Positions 1 to 6,984 of a stretch of 12,922 nt of DNA are shown here, piece by piece. The first letter of the stretch is position 1; each line of letters begins with the position of its first letter. The DNA is from an uncultured Porphyromonadaceae bacterium. Its GTDB lineage: Bacteria; Bacteroidota; Bacteroidia; Bacteroidales; Muribaculaceae. The DNA lies in NCBI GenBank assembly GCA_947176355.1, contig CAMWQY010000042.1:1-12922 (forward strand). Reading direction: 5' to 3'. The position numbers were made by a program, and so were the translations under genes. The notes under the pieces were generated by a model. That model was not told the DNA's origin and ran no database searches. It worked only from the letters and a program-made list of their open reading frames with translations.

Positions 1-1768
1 CGGCCAATGCGTTGCCCCCTTCTTCTCCTGGATACCAAGCTTGGATGATCGCTGCGCACTTGTCTGCAATTCCGGAAATCACTTGCGCACGACCTCCGAA
101 AAGCACGAGCACTACAGGCTTTCCCGTAGCTATCAATGCCCTCACGTATTCTTCTTGACGTCCGGGCAGCCTCAGACCTTGACGGTCGCGATTCTCACCG
201 CAGAGCATGACGTTCTCGCCCATTGCTGCCACGATTACGTCAGCATCCTTAGCCATCTTGATAGCCTCATTCCAGTCTGCTTTCTCGCCTGAGTCCACCT
301 TGCGATGAAGAGTACGATACTCCCACGCACGTTCGTCACCAAATTTTTTGAATTGTGTCTCAATAGTATCTGTCCAGTCGCAACCACGTGAATAGGAAAT
401 CTCTACACTCTCCGGTTTGCGCGATTTCAGACCTTCCAACAGTTTCACGATATGAGGATTATCCACTTCGTCCATCCTCATCTTCCAGAAATAGTTCATG
501 CTTGGGAATGAATAGTCGCCACACATCGCCCACATTGAATTGGCGTTCGGGCCAGTGACAAATACCTTCTCATTATCCTTAAGAGGGAGGACTCCATTAT
601 TTGCAAGAAGCACTACGGACTGTGAAGCAATGTCGTAGGCAGTCTGACGTTCCTCGGGAGTATCCAGTTTTATATTCTCTTTGCTATAGAAGTAAGCATC
701 TTTGTCAAAAAGACCGGCTTCCATCTTATATTTCAGCACATTCTTTACAGCTTTCTCGAAAGTTTCTTGCGACACAAGGCCTTTGTCAATAGCTTCCTGA
801 AGATTAGCGTAGCAGGTGCCGTTGCAGAAATCGACGTCTGTACCGCCGTTGATTGCCATTGCAGCCCTTTCGGTGTTGTCCTTGCCGGGTAGTTGGTCAA
901 TGGCAGTGTAGTCGCTCACCACCATTCCGTCGAAACCTACGTAATCACGGAGGATATCGCGCAGAATCCAGTCGTTAGCGGCACAGTTCGTGCCTTTTAC
1001 GGCATGATAACCGGGCATCACAGCTTTGCTGCCGGCAGTGCGAATCATAGCCTCATGAGGCAGAAGGATTTCCTCCATCATCTCCTTTTCGTCGGCATCT
1101 CCACCCCCTCCGTATCCGAGGTAATGCTTAGAGCAGGCACCGACGCCCTTCTTCAGGTCGCCCTGTTGCAGACCATTGACGAATGCGACTCCCATTACCG
1201 CAGAAAGATAATCGTCTTCTCCGTATGATTCCTCAAGACGGTTGAATGATGGGTCCCGGCAAACATCGACCATAGGGGAGAGAGACAACACTCCGCCGAT
1301 CTGGCGCAATGCGTTTCCGGTCTGGAGGGTTTTCAGTTCTGCAAGTTCCGGGTTGAAGGAACATGCCTGCCCTATCTGCTGGGGATAGATGGTGGAGCCA
1401 AGGGTATTGACTCCGGAAAGCACCTCTTCATGGAAAAGTGCCGGAATACCGTTGGGGGTATTATGGATAAGCCAATCCTGAAGGGCAGCCACTTTATCGC
1501 GTAGCACATTTGGCTCCAAGGGTATCTGGCTCGCAAACTGGCAGAAATGCCCCATGCCGTTCGGAATCAAGGAATCGCACTTGGCAGGGTCGAGATTGCC
1601 GTTTTCGTCGAAAAGCTCATCCATCATACAGCTGCGGAGCTGCATGATCCGCTCCTCCTGACCCATCTTGTCGTAGAGCGCGTCCACACGTGCATCTATA
1701 TCGTTCACTTTACTGTTACAGCCGCAGAGGGCTGCCATAGCACACAAAGTCATCACATATTTCTTCAT
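1..1768 (-). CDS. GH3 beta-glucosidase-like lipoprotein, C-terminus beyond the window
   Basis: This is an exo-acting family GH3 glycoside hydrolase, probably removing a beta-linked glucose or xylose from oligosaccharides. The frame is open from the ATG at 1768 to the window edge, giving 589 residues; the rest of the C-terminal domain is missing. The N-terminus is a lipoprotein signal with the lipobox L14-C-G-C17, so the mature protein should be membrane anchored. The nucleophile is D286 in the motif GFDGMVVSDY, preceded by the substrate-binding KH of SKHYLGYG. E525 in GENRDR, followed by LRLPGRQ, fits the acid/base position of beta-glucosidase-type GH3 enzymes. The KH-P-G-H-G motif of NagZ-type hexosaminidases is absent. 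It follows the GH92 gene by 58 bases and is probably its operon partner. The family is secure; the substrate is inference, with beta-xylosidase as the main alternative. Confidence 0.93.
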   Translation of the reverse strand, partial: MKKYVMTLCAMAALCGCNSKVNDIDARVDALYDKMGQEERIMQLRSCMMDELFDENGNLDPAKCDSLIPNGMGHFCQFASQIPLEPNVLRDKVAALQDWLIHNTPNGIPALFHEEVLSGVNTLGSTIYPQQIGQACSFNPELAELKTLQTGNALRQIGGVLSLSPMVDVCRDPSFNRLEESYGEDDYLSAVMGVAFVNGLQQGDLKKGVGACSKHYLGYGGGGDADEKEMMEEILLPHEAMIRTAGSKAVMPGYHAVKGTNCAANDWILRDILRDYVGFDGMVVSDYTAIDQLPGKDNTERAAMAINGGTDVDFCNGTCYANLQEAIDKGLVSQETFEKAVKNVLKYKMEAGLFDKDAYFYSKENIKLDTPEERQTAYDIASQSVVLLANNGVLPLKDNEKVFVTGPNANSMWAMCGDYSFPSMNYFWKMRMDEVDNPHIVKLLEGLKSRKPESVEISYSRGCDWTDTIETQFKKFGDERAWEYRTLHRKVDSGEKADWNEAIKMAKDADVIVAAMGENVMLCGENRDRQGLRLPGRQEEYVRALIATGKPVVLVLFGGRAQVISGIADKCAAIIQAWYPGEEGGNALA

Positions 1769-1785
1769 TTCATTCGGTATTCTTC

Positions 1786-1806
1786 AAGATGCCGAATTGG
1801 CATCTT
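1786..1806 (-). repeat. Perfect hairpin between the GH92 and GH3 genes
   Basis: Eight-base arms AAGATGCC (1786-1793) and GGCATCTT (1799-1806) enclose a 5-base loop. It lies in the 58-base gap between two genes of the same operon. No U-run follows on the minus strand (the next bases are GAAGAATACC), so it is not a standard terminator. An mRNA processing or stability element that sets the GH3 level is possible. The repeat is seen directly; its function is inferred. Confidence 0.6.
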
Positions 1807-1826
1807 ATAATTCATCATTTATTAGA

Positions 1827-4652
1827 TTATAGCACTGTCCAGTCTATCTCAAGCGGATTATCCTGCATCGACAGTATTAGCGGAAGCCTTGGATTATCAA
1901 GTATCGTCATCCTTGCTCCCTCTTCCTTATCCTCAACCTCAATGGTGCGTCCGAAGGGAGATTCTCCTGTCCCGGTGTATCGCCAGACCTCTCCGTTGTA
2001 GATAAACTCACTTCGAGCCTTTAAGTCGGCAAGCGCATTTCCGGAGATTATCCCGAATGTCATGTTGTCAGGTAGGGTGATATGATTTCCATCTTCCGGC
2101 ATCAGATAACTCTGTGCATTCCCATCTTTTACCGCAGTTGCCGACATACTATAGGTACCGGTCCATAGTTTCAAGTTTCGGACTATGCTCCAGTGAAGAG
2201 TCAAACCGCCATCTTCCTTGGGAACATATACGAATTTAAACCTCCGTGTCTGTCCGTGCAACTTATATGCCACCTGCAGGGTATCCGGAATTATGCATTT
2301 AACGTCAGGCTTAAATGCTAAGTCACGTGTATCTGAAATAGCCGTAGTGCCAGGTGCGTGAGAGATTGCTTCGTCGTCATTTTCAGAAGTTACATTGTCC
2401 GCAAACATCGCAGTGCCCCATTTACCCGGCTTTTTACCCATCACAAGTTTCAAATCCCCACCTGCCACGAGGTCGGAATGTCGCAAGGTGGAATAGGGAT
2501 AAGGTGAGCCGTTGAGATAAGCCTCGGTGATATAGCGGTTCTTATCCGACAGTCCTTCTGCCTTTACAGTGAAAGACTTGCCTTCCGGAAGATTGAAGGT
2601 GGTGGATTTCAATAGCGGAGTATGAATAAGGTAGTAGTCATGCCCCGCATTGGGATAGATACCTGCCATATTGAATATCAGCCACGACGACATCGCCCCC
2701 GAGTCATCGTTGCCGGGGAGTCCTGAATGCGAGTCGCTATAGTTTTTCGCTATTATCTCCATTATGGTCTCTCCCGATCTGTCCGATCGTCCTATCCAGT
2801 GGTAAAGGCATGGAGAAAGGAAAGAGGGCTCATTGTTGACGTTGAAATAATCTTTCTCAAAGAAGGTGTCAAGCCTATCCTTGAAAGCATCCGGTCCTCC
2901 GCACTTCTCTATGAGACCAGGCACATCGTGGGGAATACTGAGCGAATATTCCCATGCGGATGCCTCGTAGAAGAACATGTCCCACCACGGTTTGTACCAT
3001 GGTCCTTCGAAAGTAAGAGGCGTGTACCTGAATTTCGGATGTTCCTTTTTTGAGTGCCCGAATGGAATAGAGTCGAGCCAATTCCCTTCAGCGTCCCGAG
3101 GCATTATGAAACCTTTCGCGCCATCATGCTCATAGCCAGAGCGCCAAAGGTTTTTCCATGATTCCGACTGCTTCATATATTTCTCCGCTATATCATGCTT
3201 GCCAAGACTTTTGGCAACCTGTGCTATGGCGAAGTCGCACAGAGAGTATTCCACCGTTCGGTTTCCAGCCCTGGCTATGCCGTGAGGTATATATCCCAGT
3301 GTCAGGTATTCACGCAATCCTCCGCGCCCCTCTGCTTCTTCATTACCCCCCGGAGGCATGGTGGCATCGTGTATCATGGCGTTAAGGGCAGACTCGTAGT
3401 CGATTCCCGGGATTCCCTTCACGCATGCGTCTGCGATCACCACATCGGCGTTTGATCCCCCCTGTGTTCGGCCGTTGGCGTTTCCGCTGCGTGCATCGGG
3501 CATATAGCCGTCGCGCTTTCCTATGTTGACGAGTGAGTTGACCATATCAGCAAGTCTTTGTGGCTCTATGATGGCAAAAAGCGGCATGGATGTGCGGTAT
3601 GTATCCCAGAGAGCATAGAAATCATCGTAATACGGCACTTTATCAGTCCAGAGCGGATTCTCGTCCGTCCGGTCGGAAGGCATGAGCATCGTGTGGTAGA
3701 GGGCTGTATACAGCATCCTTTTGTATTTTTCCGGAGTGTCAGAATCTACTTCTATCTTGCGCATCTCGATTTCCCATTTTGCCAGCGACTCCTCCCTGAT
3801 ATCGTCGAATGTCTTCCCTGCGGATTCCTCTTCATAGTTGTTTTTTGCCTTCAGCGGACTGATGAAAGATATGCCTATCCTGAAGTTGACTGTATCCGTC
3901 TGTTCAGGAAATCTTACGAGTGCACCTGTCTTCTCTCCGGAATCGAATTGTGTGAGACTATCACTGATGTTTTTCCCTTTCCATGTAGCTGACCGATCGA
4001 ACGGAACATCTGACTTAGCGTAGAAATATACAGTATATGCCCTTCCGTTGTTCCAGCCACCGCGAATACGGCTATAGCCGGAGATTTCTGTATCGGATAG
4101 CATCTGAATCTCGCTGCCAACAAACTGCTGTGACTCTCGCGCGTCTGGCACCGGGGACTCCCCGAGGAAGAATCCGGCATCCAATTTCAGGCACTTGTCT
4201 CCCTCCGACGGATAAATGAATCTGTAGGCCGACGTGCGGTCGGTGGCTGTGATTTCGGTCTTTATGCCAGAATCCGTATATGTGGTGGAGTAATAAGCGG
4301 GCAAGATTGTCTCAGACTCGCGTATCCCGAAAATCTCTGTGTTGTCAAAAGAGCCCGAGAACGGCTGAATAAGAATGTTACCGTATTTGGGTCCTCCGCC
4401 CGTGCCGCTGACGTGTACCTGTGCGAATCCGTCTACCCGTTCCGGCATGGGAAGCCAGCCGCTGTTAGGCGACGGCGTACAGTCGGGCGATGGCCTTACC
4501 ATCCCAAACGGAGTGCATGGTCCAATGAAGACGCGCCCCAACCCCTCCGACCCTATACGTGGGTCAATGTAGTCTGTCAGCCGTTTGGGAAAGACAGATA
4601 ATACCGAAAATATAACTATGACAGTGTATGCTATTGTTCTTTTTGATGCCAT
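1827..4652 (-). CDS. GH92 exo-alpha-mannosidase with long C-terminal extension
   Basis: GH92 enzymes are calcium-dependent inverting alpha-mannosidases that trim mannose from N-glycans or yeast mannan. I start at the ATG at 4652 (941 aa), because it begins MASKRT followed by a hydrophobic stretch (residues about 6-22) typical of an exported protein. An in-frame TTG at 4739 would add 29 residues without signal character and overlap the previous stop. Family motifs appear in order: YIDPRIG near the N-terminus, FYALWDTYRTSMPL, the acid E563 in FFYEASAWEYSLSIPHDV, and the general-base pair D649-D650 in GLPGNDDSGAMSSW. The catalytic region ends with a GGDLKLVMGKKPGKWG motif near residue 744. About 195 further residues follow that I do not recognise, making the protein longer than a typical GH92 of roughly 750 residues. 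It lies 83 bases after the GH29 gene, in the same operon. The exact mannose linkage cut is not shown by the sequence. Confidence 0.95.
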   Translation of the reverse strand: MASKRTIAYTVIVIFSVLSVFPKRLTDYIDPRIGSEGLGRVFIGPCTPFGMVRPSPDCTPSPNSGWLPMPERVDGFAQVHVSGTGGGPKYGNILIQPFSGSFDNTEIFGIRESETILPAYYSTTYTDSGIKTEITATDRTSAYRFIYPSEGDKCLKLDAGFFLGESPVPDARESQQFVGSEIQMLSDTEISGYSRIRGGWNNGRAYTVYFYAKSDVPFDRSATWKGKNISDSLTQFDSGEKTGALVRFPEQTDTVNFRIGISFISPLKAKNNYEEESAGKTFDDIREESLAKWEIEMRKIEVDSDTPEKYKRMLYTALYHTMLMPSDRTDENPLWTDKVPYYDDFYALWDTYRTSMPLFAIIEPQRLADMVNSLVNIGKRDGYMPDARSGNANGRTQGGSNADVVIADACVKGIPGIDYESALNAMIHDATMPPGGNEEAEGRGGLREYLTLGYIPHGIARAGNRTVEYSLCDFAIAQVAKSLGKHDIAEKYMKQSESWKNLWRSGYEHDGAKGFIMPRDAEGNWLDSIPFGHSKKEHPKFRYTPLTFEGPWYKPWWDMFFYEASAWEYSLSIPHDVPGLIEKCGGPDAFKDRLDTFFEKDYFNVNNEPSFLSPCLYHWIGRSDRSGETIMEIIAKNYSDSHSGLPGNDDSGAMSSWLIFNMAGIYPNAGHDYYLIHTPLLKSTTFNLPEGKSFTVKAEGLSDKNRYITEAYLNGSPYPYSTLRHSDLVAGGDLKLVMGKKPGKWGTAMFADNVTSENDDEAISHAPGTTAISDTRDLAFKPDVKCIIPDTLQVAYKLHGQTRRFKFVYVPKEDGGLTLHWSIVRNLKLWTGTYSMSATAVKDGNAQSYLMPEDGNHITLPDNMTFGIISGNALADLKARSEFIYNGEVWRYTGTGESPFGRTIEVEDKEEGARMTILDNPRLPLILSMQDNPLEIDWTVL

Positions 4653-4735
4653 ATCAAGACTAACTATGTCTATTTCTTTTCGACGGGGGATGAAAGCACC
4701 CACTTTTTTATCCTCTCGAATTCCGTCAAAGAATA

Positions 4736-6490
4736 TCAATCGATCCGGAATACTAATGCCGATTTGAAGTCTGACATATCAGACGGTAGGGTCACTGAAA
4801 GTCCGCTGTCGGTCTGAGTCCATTTCAATGGGCTTTCATGGCCGAGGAGGGTGACATTCCTGACTTCGGGAGACTCTTTCGCTCCATTGGCGAGAGACTT
4901 GATCATAAGGTTGGTTCCACCTTCAGGCACTGTCATGCAGAAGGCATAGAGGCTACCATTCTTCCCTTGTGTAAAACGGAAATCCTCCGGTGAGAACTGA
5001 AACTCAGCATGCTTTTTACCAAGCTTTCCTCCGGGTAGTTTACGTAGCTTTCCATTCTTCTCTACCCCTTCACCTAATTTATGCCATGCACGGCTTCCAT
5101 AGACAGCCTCACCGTTACGAGCCATCCACTCCCCTACTTCTTCAAGCATACTGACACATTCCGGTTCGATGCTTCCGTCGGGAAGAAGACAAATGTTCAA
5201 AGCAGCATTACCATCTCGCGCAATAGCCTCGATGATATACTTGATCATCATCCCTGAATCATACGTAAAATCGGGAGCATAAAACCAGTCGCCCACAGGA
5301 GCCTCCCTTATCCACGGCTGTGATGAATTGATGGTGTCAGGGAAGTCGAATTCAGCCGTATTGACAGCACCATTGGTAGGCCTACGGAATTTGATTATGC
5401 TGAATCCATCAACCTTACCGCGATTCTTCAGCATCTTGTTGTAGTAATCTGCCATTACGTGAGGCATGGCATTCGATTTGAAACCGGCACCTGTACCGTC
5501 GCCGGTAAAGGGTCCCTGAACTGTACCGTCGGTATATATGAAATCCGGATCATAGTTCTCTGTCACGTCCATGATGCGCTGCGCCCACTGCTTCGCATAC
5601 CATTTCGCATAGTCAAGATGATTGGTGAATATTCCTGCTTTCGGTGGAGTCCAGCCGGTATGAGCGTTTTCATCCACGGATTCATACTCCCTTAGATCGA
5701 CGCCATAAAGAAGCCGAGGGTCATAACCTTCCCACCACTGGCCTTTGCCGTCTTCCAAGGTGAGATTACCGTCGTATGGCACTCCGGCAAACTCTCCTTG
5801 CGAATCAGCGCAAAATGCTGTTTGCCACCACCACCATGTGTATTCATGGTGGAAGGTCACTCCATAACGCATGTCATGTTTCCGACAGGCATCCGCCCAT
5901 TCCCTCAGCAAGTCCCTGTGAGGACCTATGTTGACAGAATTCCATGGCTGATACTGCGAATCCCATAGATCGTAATTATCGTGATGCACACCCTGTATCA
6001 TAAGAAAACGGGCTCCTGCTCTATGGTATAGGTCGGTAAGGTATTCAGGGTTAAGACTGTCGGGACTCCAGTCGCGAAGCACTTCCTTATATCCGATCTT
6101 TGACGGATGTCCAAAATTCTTCAGATGGTTGGCGTATGCTTTATGGTCTTCCTTATAAAGGTTGCGTGCATACCAGTCGCCGCTCTGTCCTGACGACTGC
6201 GGACCGAAATGCACCCATATCCCGAACTTGGCATCGCGCAGCCATTCCGGCGATCCGGGATAATTTGATTCAATTGATTCCCAGTTAGCCTTAAACGGTC
6301 CTTCTTCCATCCCTAATTCAAGCTGATATTCCGCAAAACTATCAAGGTCTCCCATAGGCACCGATCCGATAGGAAGAGCCTTGCGCACATCAGGCACCGG
6401 ATCCACCAGTGTAGTCGGTCCTGCGGCATAGACCGCACTGCTATTAAGAACTGTTATCGCAGATAATAAAAAGAAGTTTCGTATTTTCAT
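4736..6490 (-). CDS. GH29 alpha-L-fucosidase, secreted
   Basis: This is a retaining exo-alpha-L-fucosidase of family GH29, expected to remove terminal fucose from glycans such as mucin, N-glycans or plant polymers. It has 584 residues with a signal peptide (MKIRNFFLLSAITVLN, likely cleaved after AVYA). GH29 signatures are the N-terminal LRDAKFGIWVHFGPQSSG with DWYARN, the histidine-rich FLMIQGVHHDNYDLWDS and RYGVTFHHEYTWWWW, and DFIYTDG, where D321 matches the nucleophile. The insertion with VPYDGNLTLEDGKGQWWEG is, as I recall, shared with a GH29 subgroup common in Bacteroidota and Planctomycetota. A smaller beta-sandwich domain forms roughly the last 110 residues. It is the first gene of the operon, about 70 bases after a strong promoter. 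The acid/base residue cannot be assigned by eye. Its ATG at 6490 has only an A/T-rich leader and no Shine-Dalgarno, as usual in this phylum. Confidence 0.95.
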   Translation of the reverse strand: MKIRNFFLLSAITVLNSSAVYAAGPTTLVDPVPDVRKALPIGSVPMGDLDSFAEYQLELGMEEGPFKANWESIESNYPGSPEWLRDAKFGIWVHFGPQSSGQSGDWYARNLYKEDHKAYANHLKNFGHPSKIGYKEVLRDWSPDSLNPEYLTDLYHRAGARFLMIQGVHHDNYDLWDSQYQPWNSVNIGPHRDLLREWADACRKHDMRYGVTFHHEYTWWWWQTAFCADSQGEFAGVPYDGNLTLEDGKGQWWEGYDPRLLYGVDLREYESVDENAHTGWTPPKAGIFTNHLDYAKWYAKQWAQRIMDVTENYDPDFIYTDGTVQGPFTGDGTGAGFKSNAMPHVMADYYNKMLKNRGKVDGFSIIKFRRPTNGAVNTAEFDFPDTINSSQPWIREAPVGDWFYAPDFTYDSGMMIKYIIEAIARDGNAALNICLLPDGSIEPECVSMLEEVGEWMARNGEAVYGSRAWHKLGEGVEKNGKLRKLPGGKLGKKHAEFQFSPEDFRFTQGKNGSLYAFCMTVPEGGTNLMIKSLANGAKESPEVRNVTLLGHESPLKWTQTDSGLSVTLPSDMSDFKSALVFRID

Positions 6491-6567
6491 ATTAAAAATA
6501 TTTGTCTTTTGTCTTTAAAATTCCGTGTGAAATATCTATGGGTACAATGTTTAGGTGTTTCAAAATG

Positions 6568-6600
6568 CAAAGATAATAATAATTTTAGAATACTTCCAAA
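6568..6600 (-). promoter_or_regulatory. Promoter of the GH29-GH92-GH3 operon
   Basis: Read on the minus strand, TTTG (6597-6600) is followed after 21 bases by TATCTTTG (6568-6575). This matches the Bacteroidota housekeeping promoter (TTTG, 19-21 bases, TAnnTTTG) in full. Transcription would begin near 6560, leaving a 5' untranslated leader of about 70 bases before the GH29 ATG at 6490. The -33 TTTG is also the end of the inverted repeat at 6597-6631. Confidence 0.75.
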
Positions 6601-6631
6601 CTTGATATGCCAATTTGGAATATCAAGTTTG
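6597..6631. promoter_or_regulatory. 12-base-arm inverted repeat at the -33 box; candidate operator
   Basis: CAAACTTGATAT (6597-6608) and ATATCAAGTTTG (6620-6631) form perfect arms around 11 bases. The left arm contains the -33 box of the hydrolase promoter, so a bound protein would span about -37 to -71. A second, shorter inverted repeat, TTCCAAA/TTTGGAA, interleaves with it. Position and symmetry suggest a dimeric regulator contacting RNA polymerase. No regulator gene lies in the window. Confidence 0.55.
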
Positions 6632-6632
6632 A

Positions 6633-6663
6633 TTTAATTACATTGGTTCAGATTTTAATTACA
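6633..6663. repeat. Direct repeat TTTAATTACA with 21-base period
   Basis: TTTAATTACA occurs at 6633-6642 and again at 6654-6663. The 21-base period is two helical turns, so both copies face the same side of the DNA. They sit just upstream of the inverted repeat at the hydrolase promoter. Tandem half-sites two turns apart are typical of AraC-type DNA-binding domains, including those of hybrid two-component systems that control Bacteroidota glycan loci. The link to such a regulator is inference. Confidence 0.45.
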
Positions 6664-6678
6664 GCAACTATCTTTGAA

Positions 6679-6693
6679 ATCACAAATTGTGAT
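6679..6693. promoter_or_regulatory. 15-base palindrome with TCACAA/TTGTGA core, upstream copy
   Basis: ATCACAA and TTGTGAT are perfect arms around a single central A at 6686. The left flank TTTGAA extends the match to the larger palindrome centred at 6724 (TTTGAAATCACAA against TTTGAGGTCACAA, 11 of 13 identical), while the right flank diverges. The two centres are 38 bases apart. A pair of binding sites for one dimeric regulator is the simplest reading. Confidence 0.5.
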
Positions 6694-6710
6694 GATATAA
6701 CCCATATTCT

Positions 6711-6737
6711 TTTGAGGTCACAATTTGTGACCTCAAA
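6711..6737. promoter_or_regulatory. 27-base palindrome with TCACAA/TTGTGA core
   Basis: Arms TTTGAGGTCACAA (6711-6723) and TTGTGACCTCAAA (6725-6737) are perfect complements around one central T. It could be a strong operator, or the stem of a transcript hairpin; a one-base centre means that any RNA stem would lose a few pairs to the loop. On the plus strand a T6 run follows at 6745-6750, seven bases after the stem. On the minus strand no U-run follows. It shares its core with the palindrome at 6679-6693. Confidence 0.55.
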
Positions 6738-6748
6738 TCATTGATTTT

Positions 6749-6890
6749 TTAATCGTCTTGTTCGTAGTATGAATAATCAATACCTTTCATGATCATCTCT
6801 CGGTCATCCATATGGGCTGTCAAAGCACCCTCTACTAAAGTCTTAATGTGCGTGAGGTCTATGACGCTCTCCTATCTTTCGTTCTTAAAC
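6749..6890 (-). pseudogene. Possible decayed coding remnant downstream of hcp
   Basis: On the minus strand a frame ending in the TAA at 6749-6751 reads protein-like at its end (TLVEGALTAHMDDREMIMKG, then IDYSYYEQDD). Upstream the same frame continues (TAKFKNER, then ESVIDLTHIK) but is broken by a TAG and, further up, a TAA. No convincing start codon exists; the ATG at 6811 would give only 20 residues. I do not recognise the family. It may be the tail of a degraded gene, or chance; the balanced composition is the only support. Confidence 0.22.
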
Positions 6891-6913
6891 TTGGCGGTTT
6901 ATAATGCGATGAA

Positions 6914-6958
6914 GATAAAAGAACTGTCCGGCACATCCCATGGCAGTACCGAACAGTT
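6914..6958 (-). terminator. Rho-independent terminator of hcp
   Basis: On the minus strand the 13-base arm AACTGTTCGGTAC (6946-6958) pairs with GTGCCGGACAGTT (6922-6934), with two G-U pairs, around an 11-base loop. The run CTTTTATC follows. It begins 27 bases after the hcp stop codon and separates hcp from the hydrolase operon. Confidence 0.75.
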
Positions 6959-6984
6959 ATACACAAAAATATTATCTCCTTAGA

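Noticed and set aside
4653..4739. TTG at 4739 as the GH92 start, overlapping the GH29 stop
   Set aside because: The extra 29 residues are charged and lack signal character, whereas the ATG at 4652 is followed at once by a basic and hydrophobic export-type N-terminus.
5820..5860. Run of four tryptophans in GH29 as a sign of frameshift
   Set aside because: The frame is continuous and the surrounding FHHEYTWWWWQTAF fits the aromatic-rich active-site loop of this GH29 subgroup.
6679..6737. CRP or FNR binding sites
   Set aside because: The half-sites are TCACAA-N-TTGTGA, the reverse order of CRP (TGTGA-N6-TCACA), and no TTGAT-N4-ATCAA spacing is present.
6789..6983. Plus-strand 64-codon open frame downstream of hcp
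   Set aside because: It covers the hcp terminator on the opposite strand, has no promoter or protein-like composition, and resembles no family I know.
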